DNA from: JALOKP01 sp963800865
Lineage (GTDB): Bacteria; Acidobacteriota; Polarisedimenticolia; J045
Direction: 5' to 3'
Length of the DNA stretch: 64,000 bases
Assembly: GCA_963800865.1 (NCBI GenBank)
Contig: CAWDCL010000004.1
Location: forward strand, 1,798,001 to 1,862,000
The notes under the pieces are model-generated. The model was given only the letters and a program-made list of their open reading frames with translations. It was not told where the DNA came from and did not search any database. Position 1 is the stretch's first letter. Each line of letters opens with the position of its first letter. The translations under genes and the position numbers were made by a program. Below are positions 14,517 through 24,108 of this stretch, piece after piece.

Positions 14517-15309
14517 ATGCGCCCGACCCTGTCGGCGGACGGGATCCCGATCGCGAACCGCGCGGAGGGAGCGGGGGAGCCGGCGGTCGTCTTCGTCCAC
14601 TGCTGGTGCGGCAACCAGGGGTTCTGGAAGGGGGCGGTCGCCGCGCTGAAGGACCGCCACCGCGTCGTGACGCTCGACCTGGCCGGGCACGGGGCGTCGG
14701 GCCGCGGGAGGGCGCGCTACACGGTCGAGGCCTTCGCCCAGGACGTGAAGGCGGTCGTCGAGAAGCTAGGGCTGACGAAGGTGATCCTGGTCGGCCACTC
14801 GATGGGCGGGCCGGTGACGCTGGAGGCGGCGCGGCTGATGCCGGACCGCGTCGTGAAGCTGATCCCGATCGACACCTTCCACAACGTCGAGGAGGTCTGG
14901 CCGGAGGAGCAGCGCGCGGCGTTCCTCAAGCCCTTCGAGGAGGACTTCCGGGTGGCGGTCCGGACCTTCGTGCCGCAGCTCATGCCGCCCGGGACCGATC
15001 CGGCGGTCGTCAAGCGGGTGGTCGACGCGATGGCCGCCTGCGACCCGGCGATGGGCGTCTCGGCGATGCGCGCGCTGATCGGACTACCCGGAGGCCGAGC
15101 GGATCGCGACCGTGAAGGTGCCGATCCACGCGATCAGCGGCGACCTGTTCCCGACCGACCTCGCCGCGAACCGGCGGCACGCGCCGCAGTTCGAGGTCAC
15201 GGTGATGAAGGGGACGGGGCACTTCCCGATGTTCGAGCATCGGGCGGCGTTCGACGCGGCCCTGGCGGGGGCGTTGGAGCAGAGTAGGGGCGCTGACCCT
15301 GCTCGCTGA
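14517..15309 (+). CDS. Alpha/beta hydrolase; one frame break
   Basis: Begins 11 nt after gltX behind GAGGAGG. It has VVFVHCWCGNQGFWKG (oxyanion region), the nucleophile elbow ILVGHSMGGPVTLEAA and a late acid/His region (VPIHAISGDLFPTD, GTGHFPMFEH). The frame moves +1 near 15080 (CTGATCGGACTACCC); one CG restores ALIxDYPEAERIATVKVP. The product is about 264 aa. The catalytic Ser and His are both present. The substrate is unknown. A decayed relative of this gene lies at 18486-19020. Confidence 0.82.
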
Positions 15310-15448
15310 CGGTGTAGCGACCCTCCAGTTCGAGTATCCTGATCGACATTCTCCTGTCCGAAGGCCCCGTTCTCTCGAGCTTCGGCGCCTTCGGGCCGGG
15401 CGGGACGGCGCGGGTCCGGACCCCCGGCCGACGGGAACGGAGGAGCGA

Positions 15449-17284
15449 ATGGACAGCGTGCTGCATCGGTCGACGCGCGCCACGGTCGGAAGGCCGGGGA
15501 TCTTGAACCGGCTGCTGAAGACACTGGGTGTCTTCGGCCTGGCCGGGGCTCTCACCGCGGCCGCCGCCGCAGAAGCGCCCCGCCGGCCGAACATCGTCGT
15601 CATCCTCGGCGACGACCTGGGGTTCGCCGACATGGGGTCGTTCGGCAGCGAGATCCGGACGCCGAACTTCGACCTGCTGGCGAAAGAGGGCGTGCGCTTC
15701 ACGGACTTCTACACGCACGCGAGCTGCTCGCCCACGCGTTCGATCCTGCTGAGCGGCGTGGACACGCACCTGAACGGCCTGGGCAACATGGACGAGTGGA
15801 CCGCGCCCAACCAGCGCGGCGTGCCCGGCTACGAGGGCTACCTCAACGATCGGGTCGTCACGCTGCCGCAGCTGCTCAAGGATGCCGGTTACCACACGTA
15901 CATGGTCGGCAAGTGGCACCTCGGCAAGGCCCCCGGACAGATCCCGGCTGCGCGCGGGTTCGAGCGCGACTTCTCGCTGCTGGACGGCGCGGGAAGCTAC
16001 TGGGACATGACGAACTTCACCGCCGCGTCGCCGCTGTCGGTCTTCACCGAGGACGGGCGCTACCTGACGCGGCTTCCCGACGGCTACTACGCGACGAAGA
16101 CCTACACCGACAAGCTGATCTCCTTCATCGACTCCCACCGTGGCGACGGCAAGCCCTTCTTCGCCTACGTCGCCCACCAGGCGCCGCACGACCCGTACCA
16201 CCTGCCAAAGGACTGGCGCTCGCGTCACGTCGGCGAGTACGACCAGGGCTGGGACGCGGTGCGGCAGGCGCGCCTGAAGCGGCAGGTCGAGCTCGGCATC
16301 ATGCCCGAGGGGACGCAGCTCGCGGAGCGGATGTGGTTCCTGCCGGATCCCGTCCTGCTCGCCCCCGCGACCCGGGCGATCCTCGGCAAGAAGATGGAAC
16401 TCTACGCCGGCATGGTGGAGAACCTCGACTTCCACGTCGGCCGGCTGATCGACCACCTGAAAGAGATCGGGGAGTACGAGAACACGATCTTCATCGTGTT
16501 CGGCGACAACGGCGCCGAGGGAACCGACCTGTTCAAGATGATCGCGGGCACGCCCGGCACGCGCGACTTCCTCTTCGCGGCGAGCAAGTGGTCGAACACC
16601 CACCCGAACGCGTGGGGCGACCCGGGCTCGTACGTCGCCTACGGCCCGATGTGGGCGCAGGTGTCGATGACCCCCTTCAGCCAGTACAAGGGCTGGCTCG
16701 CGGAGGGCGGGATCCGGAACGCGCTCGTCGTCAGCGGCCCGGCCGTCAAGCGGCCCGGGGGGAGCATCAACGGCGGGCTCATGCACGTCGCGGACATCAT
16801 GCCGACGCTGCTCGAGATCGCCGGCGCCAGCTACCCGAAGACCGTCCAGGGGCGCGAGCTGCCCGCGCTCTCCGGCAAGTCCTGGGGCCCGGTGCTGGCC
16901 GGCGCGGCCGAGTCGCCCCGCACGGCCCAGGACGTGCTCGCCTGGGAGCTCTTCGGCAACCGCGCGGTCCGGCGCGGGGACTGGAAGCTGCGCTGGGAGT
17001 ATCGATCGTTCGGAAAGGGGGCATGGGAGCTCTTCAACGTCGCGGCCGATCCCGCCGAGCGGCGGGACCTCGCCGCCGAGCACCCCGAGAAGCTGGCGGA
17101 GATGATCGCGCTGTGGGACGACTACGTCCGGACGAACCACGTCGTCCTGCCCAGCCGCTCGCCGTTCGAGACGATGGAGGACCAACTCCCGCCGCGCGTG
17201 CCGGACGATCCGGGCTATCCGCCGCTCAACCAGAAGAAGCAGTTCGTGCCGCCCCCAGAAATGCTGGCCGAGCCGAGGAAGTGA
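15449..17284 (+). CDS. Arylsulfatase (formylglycine-dependent), exported
   Basis: 611 aa, ATG preceded by GGAGGAGCGA. The N-terminal hydrophobic segment (TLGVFGLAGALTAAAAAEA) is a likely signal peptide. The sulfatase core starts at RPNIVVILGDDLGFADMGSF (metal-binding Asp pair). The CSPTR motif (C93) is the cysteine-type signature converted to formylglycine. GKWHLGK, HQAPHDPYH and FGDNGAEG supply the other metal and sulfate ligands. It hydrolyses sulfate esters, probably in the periplasm. The maturase (FGE or anSME) is not in this window. The next gene encodes an outer-membrane channel, which suggests a sulfated-substrate uptake pair. Confidence 0.9.
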   Translation: MDSVLHRSTRATVGRPGILNRLLKTLGVFGLAGALTAAAAAEAPRRPNIVVILGDDLGFADMGSFGSEIRTPNFDLLAKEGVRFTDFYTHASCSPTRSILLSGVDTHLNGLGNMDEWTAPNQRGVPGYEGYLNDRVVTLPQLLKDAGYHTYMVGKWHLGKAPGQIPAARGFERDFSLLDGAGSYWDMTNFTAASPLSVFTEDGRYLTRLPDGYYATKTYTDKLISFIDSHRGDGKPFFAYVAHQAPHDPYHLPKDWRSRHVGEYDQGWDAVRQARLKRQVELGIMPEGTQLAERMWFLPDPVLLAPATRAILGKKMELYAGMVENLDFHVGRLIDHLKEIGEYENTIFIVFGDNGAEGTDLFKMIAGTPGTRDFLFAASKWSNTHPNAWGDPGSYVAYGPMWAQVSMTPFSQYKGWLAEGGIRNALVVSGPAVKRPGGSINGGLMHVADIMPTLLEIAGASYPKTVQGRELPALSGKSWGPVLAGAAESPRTAQDVLAWELFGNRAVRRGDWKLRWEYRSFGKGAWELFNVAADPAERRDLAAEHPEKLAEMIALWDDYVRTNHVVLPSRSPFETMEDQLPPRVPDDPGYPPLNQKKQFVPPPEMLAEPRK

Positions 17285-17324
17285 GCGGGCAAGCGCCGCG
17301 CCTCGGCGCGAAAGGATCGGATCG

Positions 17325-18326
17325 ATGAGGAACGAAGGCTGGTTCCGGGACTGGATCGCGCGGAACGGGGTCGCACTGGCCACGCTCGTCGCGCTCGGGG
17401 TCCTCTGCGTGCCGCACGCGTCGGCCCAGGTGCCGGCGCGCTTCTACTGGAAGACCCTGTCGGGCGCGAACGCCGTGCCGCTGATCGTCAACTCGATGAG
17501 CGGCAACACGAACCCGTTCGATCCGGCCCTCACGGTCACGCCCGGCGCGAACTTCGAGGCGACCCTGGCGATGGCGGGGTACGCGCGCACCTTTTCACTG
17601 TTCGGTCGCTCGGCGATGGCCGCGATCATCCTGCCGATGGGCCGCATCTCGGGCGAGGCCTCGCTGGCCGGCCAGACCTTCAGCCAGCCGGCGAACGGGT
17701 TCGGCGACCCGATGTTCGAGCTCGACATCAACGTCCTCGGCCCGCCGGCGCAGAAGACCCTGGTCGACGCCCTGCGTTACGAGCCGGGGTTCTCGCTCGA
17801 CGTGCTCGTCGACCTGGCCGTGCCCGTCGGCGAGTACGACGCCGGCCAGCCGCTCAATCTCGGCCAGAACCGGTGGTACGGGCGGCTGGGCCTGCCGATC
17901 GTCTGGCAGCTCGGCCCGTGGATTCCAGGACGGCGGACGACCCTCGAGTTCCTGCCCGCGGTGTGGATCTTCGGAGCGAACGACGACTACGTCGGGCAGA
18001 CGCTCGAGACCGATCCGATGGTCCAGCTGGACGCGCACCTGACGCGCGACTTCACCGAGCGCCTGTGGGGATCACTGGACGGAGCCTGGTACACGGGAGG
18101 GCGGGCGAGCATCGACGGCGTCGAGGGCGAGTCGCTGGACAACCTGGCCTTCGGCCTCACGCTCGGCTACCAGATCGACGACAACCTCGGCCTCACCGTC
18201 GGCTACAAGTCGACCGTCGGCGACAGCGCTCCCGACGACCTGCGCATGGACGGGTTCATGGTGTCGCTCGTGTCGGGGTGGCACCCGCTCGTCGAGGGGG
18301 CCAAGCGGCTGAAGAGCGGGGAGTAG
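17325..18326 (+). CDS. Outer-membrane beta-barrel transporter (MetA-pathway/phenol-degradation family)
   Basis: 333 aa with a signal peptide ending at PHASAQ. The mature part is made of alternating amphipathic strands: FSLFGRSAMAAIILPMGRISGEA, RLGLPIVWQLGP, TLEFLPAVWIFGANDDYVGQTLETDP, LGYQIDDNLGLTVGYKSTVGD. This matches the family annotated as putative MetA-pathway of phenol degradation (PF13557). Such proteins are porin-like outer-membrane proteins; the name reflects neighbourhood, not proven function. It follows the arylsulfatase by 40 nt with the same orientation, probably co-transcribed. Confidence 0.75.
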   Translation: MRNEGWFRDWIARNGVALATLVALGVLCVPHASAQVPARFYWKTLSGANAVPLIVNSMSGNTNPFDPALTVTPGANFEATLAMAGYARTFSLFGRSAMAAIILPMGRISGEASLAGQTFSQPANGFGDPMFELDINVLGPPAQKTLVDALRYEPGFSLDVLVDLAVPVGEYDAGQPLNLGQNRWYGRLGLPIVWQLGPWIPGRRTTLEFLPAVWIFGANDDYVGQTLETDPMVQLDAHLTRDFTERLWGSLDGAWYTGGRASIDGVEGESLDNLAFGLTLGYQIDDNLGLTVGYKSTVGDSAPDDLRMDGFMVSLVSGWHPLVEGAKRLKSGE

Positions 18327-18401
18327 TCACGGCGACGTCCGAGCCGGGATCCGTTCCCGCAGAAGGACCCGGCGAAACGGTGGCGGCGCCGCACGGCGCG
18401 G

Positions 18402-18430
18402 GCGAAGGCCCACACGAAGCACGCCGCGAG
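18402..18430 (-). pseudogene. Scrap of a ccoS-like gene
   Basis: These 29 nt match 20800-20828 inside the intact ccoS at 26 positions, and the minus-strand translation LAACFVWAFARAVRR parallels LAAFFVWAFVRAVRR of CcoS. No start or full reading frame survives. Likely debris of a duplication or rearrangement. Confidence 0.5.
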
Positions 18431-18485
18431 GGGGCGGAGCGCGCGAGGAGCGAGAAGGCGCGGGGTGCGCGGCTCGGCGCTCGCG

Positions 18486-18560
18486 GTGCTGCTGCTGGGG
18501 GTCGGGCTGGCGAAGGTGACCCTGTTCGGTCACTCGACGGGAGGGCCGCGGACAATGCGG
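18486..18560 (+). pseudogene. Alpha/beta hydrolase fragment (nucleophile-elbow region)
   Basis: Translates as VGLAKVTLFGHSTGGPRT, aligning with LGLTKVILVGHSMGGPVT of the intact hydrolase at 14517-15309 (12 of 18 identical, including the GHSxGG nucleophile elbow). It is preceded by no credible N-terminus and runs into the antitoxin region. Together with the C-terminal scrap at 18931-19020 it looks like a broken second copy. Confidence 0.55.
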
Positions 18561-18602
18561 CTGCACCCGCCCTGGCAGTACCATCCGTTGCGAGGGCCTC
18601 CC

Positions 18603-18785
18603 ATGAACTCGTCCACCGCGAAACAGAGGATTCTCGAAGCTGTACAGCAGCTTCCTCCCGACGTCACCATGGAAGAAGCGATCGAGCGGCTGGTCTTCCT
18701 GGCCAGGATCGAGCGCGGCCTCCGCGACGCGGAAGCCGGCCGGGTCGTGTCTCACGAAGAGGCCAGGCGGCGATTGGCGCGATGA
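18603..18785 (+). CDS. Putative antitoxin of a ParD/RelB-like pair (60 aa)
   Basis: Encodes MNSSTAKQRILEAVQQLPPD followed by TMEEAIERLVFLARIERGLR and a basic HEEARRRLAR tail. This is the common layout of short type II antitoxins paired with ParE/RelE toxins. The gene ends with ATGA, overlapping the start of the toxin-like frame by 4 nt. The antitoxin looks intact while its partner is broken. The assignment rests on size, composition and pairing. Confidence 0.6.
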   Translation: MNSSTAKQRILEAVQQLPPDVTMEEAIERLVFLARIERGLRDAEAGRVVSHEEARRRLAR

Positions 18786-18880
18786 CCCGTGTCACCTGGG
18801 CGCTCCAGGCCCTCGACGATGTCGAGTCCATCCGGAAGTACGTGGCCCGTGATTCCGAGGAGTACGCGGCCCTCCCCGTG
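18782..18880 (+). pseudogene. Truncated ParE/RelE-type toxin
   Basis: Starts MTRVTWALQALDDVESIRKY then VARDSEEYAAL, the characteristic opening of ParE-type toxins (helix hairpin WTxxALxDLExIxxYIARDS). After about 33 codons the similarity stops and the sequence runs into unrelated DNA, then into a hydrolase fragment. The catalytic strands of the toxin are missing in all frames, so it is very probably inactive. Confidence 0.6.
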
Positions 18881-18930
18881 CAGCATCCGCGCCGGCGGAC
18901 GACTGTGTCTCGACTCCCCTCCGACGCTCG

Positions 18931-19020
18931 AAGGCGCCGATCCGCGCCGTCACCAGCGACCGCTTCCCGACCGATCTGGATGCACGGATTGTCGTCGCCG
19001 CCCCTCCGGCGCCTACTTGA
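18931..19020 (+). pseudogene. Alpha/beta hydrolase C-terminal fragment
   Basis: Translates as KAPIRAVTSDRFPTDLDARI up to a TGA. It matches KVPIHAISGDLFPTDLAANR of the intact hydrolase at 14517-15309. Its end overlaps the end of the choloylglycine-hydrolase-like gene on the other strand. Confidence 0.55.
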
Positions 19021-20082
19021 CCGGCGCCTCGAGAAACCCAAACGGCTCGGCGGGTTGGAACTGCCCTGCCGCGTTGCCGGCGTAGATCGCTCCGCCGGTC
19101 AGCGTGAGCCGCCGGGCCGGCTTCCCGGCCGTGAAGTCGAGTCCGCCAGGTTCACCCAGAAGACGTTCGGGCTGCGCGTCGATTCGAAGTAGTAGCGCCT
19201 GTTCTTGTGATCCGACACGGTGCGCCAGAGCGTCGACGAGATGTTGGGCTGGCCGGGCGTCGTGATGCCCAGCGGCACGGAGGCGTTGCGGATCACCGAG
19301 AAGGCGCTCGCCACCGCCTCGGTGCTGTCGGCCGTCTTGGGGATGGCATTGATGTAGAACGACGCCCGCACGAAGCGGTCGGCCGCGCGATTGGTGCCCG
19401 GCAGCATCGTGACGCCGCCGATCTGCTGCCAGTAGGCGTTGAGTGCGAGCTGCTGGTCGTAGATCGGCGAGTTCGTCATCACCTGGTACTGGCGGCCGTG
19501 GTGGATGACCAGCTTCCCGCCGACGTACTCGAAGATGGCCGAGTCCCCGGTGGGGTCCGAGATCGCGAGGTGCACCGTGCCCGCCTTGCCGTCCGGCGAG
19601 GTCACGGGGACCACGTAGAACGGCTCCTGCCGGAGCGCAGCGACGGCCTCCGCGACCGTGGCGTAGTTGTCCAGCACGTACTGCGTCCAGGCCGAGATCG
19701 AGATCGGCAGCCGCCTGTCCCCGGCCGACACCTGCGGGTACTCGGACTCCGCCAGGTAGAGCAGGTTGGCCACCAGCCCCTTCTCGTTCATGCCGTCGGC
19801 CGTGGCGGCCTCGAACGCGGTCGCCACCACGCTGCCGTACTTCGACGTCCAGCGGATCGCGGCGGGCCCGGCCGCACCGTCACGCTGCATGCCGCGCGGG
19901 AAAGCCCAGAGGTTGGACCCCAGATCGGACTGCCAGTCCATGCTGCGGACCGTGATGATGGTGTCCTCGGGGCCGAGGTAGACCGCGCGGGTGCAGGCGT
20001 GCGCCGGCTGAAACGGCGCAAGCGCGAAGGGCAGGGCGAGAAGGGCGAAACGGAGCAACCGGTGCCGGCTGTGTGCTCTCAT
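19013..20082 (-). CDS. Choloylglycine hydrolase / linear amide C-N hydrolase, exported; one frame break
   Basis: The signal peptide ends at FQPAHA and the catalytic Cys follows at once (HACTRAVYLGPEDTIITVRSMDW), as expected for this Ntn-hydrolase family where Cys is unmasked as residue 1. Other family parts are EKGLVANLLYLAE, PISISAWTQYVLDN and GDSAIFEYVGGKLVIHHGRQYQVMTNSP. After NVFWVNLAD the frame shifts near 19138. The rest (DFTAGKPARRLTLTGGAIYA... to FGFLEAPVK) lies in another frame and ends at 19013. This break is repaired by adding one base (GACTC to GACCTC), unlike the CG-type breaks elsewhere. It may act on bile-salt-like or acylated amines; the true substrate is unknown. Confidence 0.8.
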
Positions 20083-20093
20083 CCGTCTGGCCG

Positions 20094-20597
20094 CTACTTC
20101 GAATCCGCGTTCCACATGTCGTGGACCGCTTTCCACGTGCCGTCGCTCTGCTTCCGCCAGACGCACAGGTACTTTCCCTCTTCCTTGACCAGCTTGCCGT
20201 CCGGCCCCTTGAAGGAGTCCTCGTAGGTGCCCGCCGTGTAGCCGAGGTTGCCGGTCACCTCGGCGTGCGTCGTCTTCCACGAGATGGTGAAGCTCGGCTC
20301 GGCGAAGTACGCGGCCCACACCTTCTTCGCCGCGGCCCTGCCGACGGCCACGGGCTCGTTCGGCGGGTACGCGACCGCATCCTCGGCGTAGAAGGACGCC
20401 ACGCGCTCCGCATCCCGGGTGGCGGCCGCCTTCGACCAGTCGTCGTCGAGTTTCACGAGCACTTTCGCCTCGGCGCTCATGTCGCCGCCTGCGAGTGCGG
20501 CCCCGCCGGAGAGGACAACCGGCAGGAGCGCCAGCAACACACCGGCGAGAACGGTCGTGACACCGGAACGCCGATGGCCTATCGAGAAACGGTTCAT
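20094..20597 (-). CDS. SnoaL-like/DUF4440 protein, exported
   Basis: 167 aa with a clear AGGAGG 7 nt before ATG and a signal peptide (TTVLAGVLLALLPVVLSGGAALA). The mature part is a small NTF2-like fold: LDDDWSKAAATRDAERVASF, YAEDAVAYPPNEPVAVGRAA and WKAVHDMWN. The family is usually annotated as SnoaL-like or DUF4440, often of unknown function or ketosteroid-isomerase-like. It lies 11 nt upstream of the choloylglycine hydrolase on the same strand and probably shares its transcript. Confidence 0.78.
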   Translation of the reverse strand: MNRFSIGHRRSGVTTVLAGVLLALLPVVLSGGAALAGGDMSAEAKVLVKLDDDWSKAAATRDAERVASFYAEDAVAYPPNEPVAVGRAAAKKVWAAYFAEPSFTISWKTTHAEVTGNLGYTAGTYEDSFKGPDGKLVKEEGKYLCVWRKQSDGTWKAVHDMWNADSK

Positions 20598-20711
20598 GAA
20601 TGTGCCTCCTGTTGATGCTGTTGGAAACGATGATAGCAGACGCGCTGCGGGTAGAGCGTCAGCCCGTTCGAGTCGGTCTTGGTTCCCCGGTTGACCGGGC
20701 GCGCCCGCGCT

Positions 20712-20867
20712 TCAGGGCTTCCTGACCGGATCGTCGTCGTGGAGCATCCGCACCGGCGGCGTGTCGAGGTCGTCGTACTGTCCGCGCCGGACAGCTCGGA
20801 CGAAGGCCCAGACGAAGAACGCCGCGAGCGCCATCGCGGCCGGAAGCAGGATGTAGATCACGTTCAC
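20712..20867 (-). CDS. ccoS: cbb3 oxidase maturation protein CcoS
   Basis: 51 aa: NVIYILLPAAMALAAFFVWA (one membrane helix), then FVRAVRRGQYDDLDTPPVRM, the family signature RxGQ[YF]DDLxTP. CcoS is needed for cofactor insertion into cbb3 oxidase. The start is GTG at 20867, overlapping the CcoI stop by 4 nt (GTGA). Last gene of the cco operon. Confidence 0.9.
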   Translation of the reverse strand: MNVIYILLPAAMALAAFFVWAFVRAVRRGQYDDLDTPPVRMLHDDDPVRKP

Positions 20868-23357
20868 GGCGCACCCTCCGACCGGGTCGGGGCCCGATCG
20901 AACGTGCGGGCGCGGTACGAGCTGACGATCACCGTCAGGGACGAGAGCGGCATCAGGATCGCGGCCCCGATCGGGTCGAGCAGTCCGCCCATCGCCAGCC
21001 CCACGCCAGCCAGGTTGTAGAGCAGCGAGAAGACGAGGTTCCGGCGGATCACGCGCATCGTGCGGCGCGCACCGTCGACCAGGTCGGCCAGCGGCGCGAC
21101 GCCCGGCCTTGCGCTGTAGACGTCGGCCGCGGCGAGCGCCGCCTCTGCGCCGCCGTGCACGCCGATTCCCACCGTCGCGGCCGCGAGCGCCGCGGCGTCG
21201 TTGACGCCGTCGCCGGCCATCGCGACCCGCCCGCGCGCGGCCTCGGCGGCCACGATCCGCAGCTTCTCCTCGGGCCGCACGCCGCCGCGGGCGAGTTCGT
21301 CCGGGACGGCCAGCCGCCGGGCCACGGCGCCGACCACTTCCGGGTGATCGCCGGAGAGGATTCCGACCTCCCAGCCGGCCGACCGCAACCGCGCGACCGC
21401 GCCCGGCGCGTCCGCGCGCAGCGGATCGCCCAGCGCGGCGACCGCCAGCGGCACGCCGTCCGCCGCGATCACCAGCGGCGTCAGCCCCTCGGCGAGCGCC
21501 CCCTCGAACGCCGTGCGGAGCGGCCCGTCCGGCAGTTCCGCGCCGACGAACGCCGGCGTGCCGACCGTCACCCGGCGGCCCGCGACCGTTCCTGCGATCC
21601 CGGCGCCGCGCGTCTCGACGACCTCCCCCGCGACCGGCAGGGGAGCGCCGCCGCCGCCGGACACCGCCGGCGCCGCGGCGACGAAGGCCCGCGCCACCGG
21701 GTGCGACGAGTGCGCCTCCAGCGCCGCCGCCCAGCGCAGCGCCTCCGGTTCGCCGGCGAAGCGCACGAGCGCCACGCGCCCCTCGGTCAGCGTGCCGGTC
21801 TTGTCGAGCCAGAACCGCCCCGGGCGCGCCAGCCGCTCGATCACGTCGGCCCCCTTGATCAAGAGGCCAATCCGCGCGGCGCGGCCGATCGACGGCGCTG
21901 ACAGCCAGCGGTGTCGCCAGACCCAGTGCGCAGGGACAAGTGACGATCAGCAGCGCGACGACGTTGTCGGCCGCGCGCGCCGGGTCGATCGGCCACCAGA
22001 TCAGCGCGGTCACTGCCGCCAGCGCCAGCACCGCGGCCACGAACCAGCCCGAGATCCGGTCGGCGAGCTGCACGATCGGCGCGCGGCGCCGCGCGTGCTC
22101 CTCGACCAGCTGCATCAGGCGGCCGACGCGGGTCTCCTCGCCGGTCGACTCGACCTCGACCTCCAGCCGCCCGGTCAGGTTGACCGTCCCGGCGTGGACG
22201 CGGTCCCCCTCGGCGACACGCGCCGGGCGCGACTCGCCGGTGAGCAGCGACAGGTCCAGCTCGCTCGCGCCGCCGCGCACGACGCCGTCGGCCGGCACGG
22301 TATCGCCGGCGCGGACCTCGACCCGCGTCCCCGGAAGCAGCGCCTCGAGCGGCACCTCGCGCACGCCGCCGGGCTCGACCAGGCGCGCGGTCGACGGCGA
22401 GAGCGACCCCAGCAGCTCGGTCGCGTCGGCGGCGCCGCGCTGCTGGCGCGTCTGCAGGAAGCGCCCGACGAGCAGCAGGAAGATCAGCGCGGTCAGCGAC
22501 TCGAAGTAGACGTCGCCGGTGCCGCGGATCGTGTTCAGCGTCCCGGTCGCGAACGCCACGAGGATGCCGAGGCTGATCGGTACGTCCATGTGCAGCGTAC
22601 GCGTGCGGAGCGCCGCCCAGGCCCCCTTCAGGAAGACGCCGCCGGGGTAGAGCACCGCCGGGACCGCCAGCAGCAGGCTCACCCAGCGGAACAGCGCGCG
22701 GAACTCCGGCTCCATCCCGTGGCGGATCCCGCCGTAGAGCGCAAAGGCAAGCCCCATGGTGTTCATGGCGAGCGCCCCCGCCACGCCGATCCGCAGCAGC
22801 ATCGCGCGGTCGGCCTGCCGGGCCATGTCGCGGGCCTTCACCCCGCGGAAGGGGTGCGGCGGGTAGCCCAGCGCGTCGAGCGCCTCGGCTACGCGCGACA
22901 GCGGCACCGCGGCGGGATCCCAGGTGACCTGCGCGCGCGAGCGGCCGTAGTCCAGCCGGACCTCGACCACTCCGTCCACGACGCGCGGCACGCGTTCGAC
23001 GAGCCAGACGCACGCGGCGCAATGGACCCCTTCGAGGAACAGCTCGATCGCCATCAGGCCGCCCGGCAGGGGTCGCGCGTAGCGCTCCAGGAACGAGGGG
23101 TCGTCGAATGCCGCGTAGCTGCGCCCGGAGGCGCGGGCCGGCCGGAGCGGGGCGCCCGACGCGTCGCGCACGCCGTAGTAGCGCTCCAACCCGTGCTCGT
23201 GGATCACCGACCAGACGGTGCGGCACCCGGCGCAGCAGAACTGCCGCTCGGCGGCGGCCTCGACGAGCGCCGGCGGGACCGGCAGGCCGCAGTGGGCGCA
23301 TCCGACCAGGTCGGTCGCGCAGGCGGCCTCGCCCGCCGGCTCAGCGAGCGCTCCCAT
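20864..23357 (-). CDS. ccoI: Copper-translocating P1B ATPase CcoI/FixI; one frame break
   Basis: Exports copper for assembly of the cbb3 oxidase. The N-terminus has a Cys-rich cap (CAHCGLPVP, RQFCCAGCRTVW) and an HMA domain (GVHCAACVW). These are followed by paired helices, the TGES phosphatase loop (LTGESRPA), the CPC ion motif (TCPCALGLATPLA), phosphorylation site DKTGTLTEG, SSHPVA and GDGVNDAAA. The frame moves +1 near 21890 just after CPC, and restoring one CG gives SAVAIGRAARIGLLIKGAD. The restored size is about 831 aa, typical. It overlaps the TauE/SafE-like gene upstream (17 nt) and ccoS downstream (4 nt). Confidence 0.93.
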
Positions 23358-24108
23358 CCCCGTCCTTCGCGCAGCAGGGGGGCACCGTCTCGGCCGAAGC
23401 GGTCGCCGGGTGCGTCAGCGCCTTCTGCGCCGCCTCCGCCATGCTCCCGCGCGTGATCACCGCGAACAGCCCGACGACGATCAGCGCCACCGCGGTGATC
23501 GCCGGCACGGCGCGCCGCAGCGGCCCGGCGAGCGTCTGCACGCCCGCCCCGAGCGCCAGCAGCACCGGCAGCGTCCCGGTCCAGAAGACCGTCATCACCA
23601 GCGCCCCGGCGGGAGCCGAGCCGGTCCCCGCGGCGGTTGCGGCGAAGGCCCAGAGCCAGCCGCAGGGCAGGAGCCCCGTCAACAGGCCGACGACCAGCCC
23701 GCGCAGCGCTGCCGGCTGCCCGGCGACGGCACGGATCCCGCGGGCCACGGGGCGCGAGACCGCGGCCGGCACCGGCAGGCGCGGGACGCTCACGCCGAGC
23801 GCGATCAGCAGCGAGTAGACGCCCCAGGCCGCGATGAACAACCCCGCCACCACGGCCGCGGCCCGCTGCACGCCGGCCAGCGCGCCGCCGATCCCGTCGA
23901 TCGCCGCGCCCAGCGTGCCCGCCAGCGCGCCGATCGCTGCGTAGACCAGGAGCCGGCCCAGCGAGTAGGCCGCGTGCGCGCCCCAGCTCGCGCGCCCCGG
24001 CCCCGCCGTCCCGCCCGCGTAGAAGGCGACCAGTCCGCCGCACATCCCGGCGCAGTGCAGGCTGCCCAGCAGGCTGGCGACGAAGACCGTGGCGACGAGG
24101 GCGCTCAC
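23341..24108 (-). CDS. TauE/SafE-family membrane protein of the cco operon
   Basis: 255 aa with about six hydrophobic helices. The hallmark SLLGSLHCAGMCGGLVAFYA opens the protein and GLLTGLLPCGWLWAFAATAA occurs in the second half, as in the sulfite-exporter-like family found in cco clusters. The start is GTG at 24108, overlapping the ccoH stop (GTGA). Cys/Met-bearing helices and the position between ccoH and ccoI suggest a role in copper handling for oxidase assembly; that is inference from neighbourhood. Confidence 0.82.
   Translation of the reverse strand: MSALVATVFVASLLGSLHCAGMCGGLVAFYAGGTAGPGRASWGAHAAYSLGRLLVYAAIGALAGTLGAAIDGIGGALAGVQRAAAVVAGLFIAAWGVYSLLIALGVSVPRLPVPAAVSRPVARGIRAVAGQPAALRGLVVGLLTGLLPCGWLWAFAATAAGTGSAPAGALVMTVFWTGTLPVLLALGAGVQTLAGPLRRAVPAITAVALIVVGLFAVITRGSMAEAAQKALTHPATASAETVPPCCAKDGDGSAR

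Noticed and set aside
18465..18602. Longer 106-residue version of the antitoxin starting at 18465
   Set aside because: The added N-terminus is the hydrolase fragment (GHSTGG) and the antitoxin-like part begins cleanly at the ATG at 18603.
21855..21866. Second FNR-like site (TTGATCAA)
   Set aside because: The half-sites are directly adjacent without the 4-nt spacer and the site lies inside the ccoI coding region.
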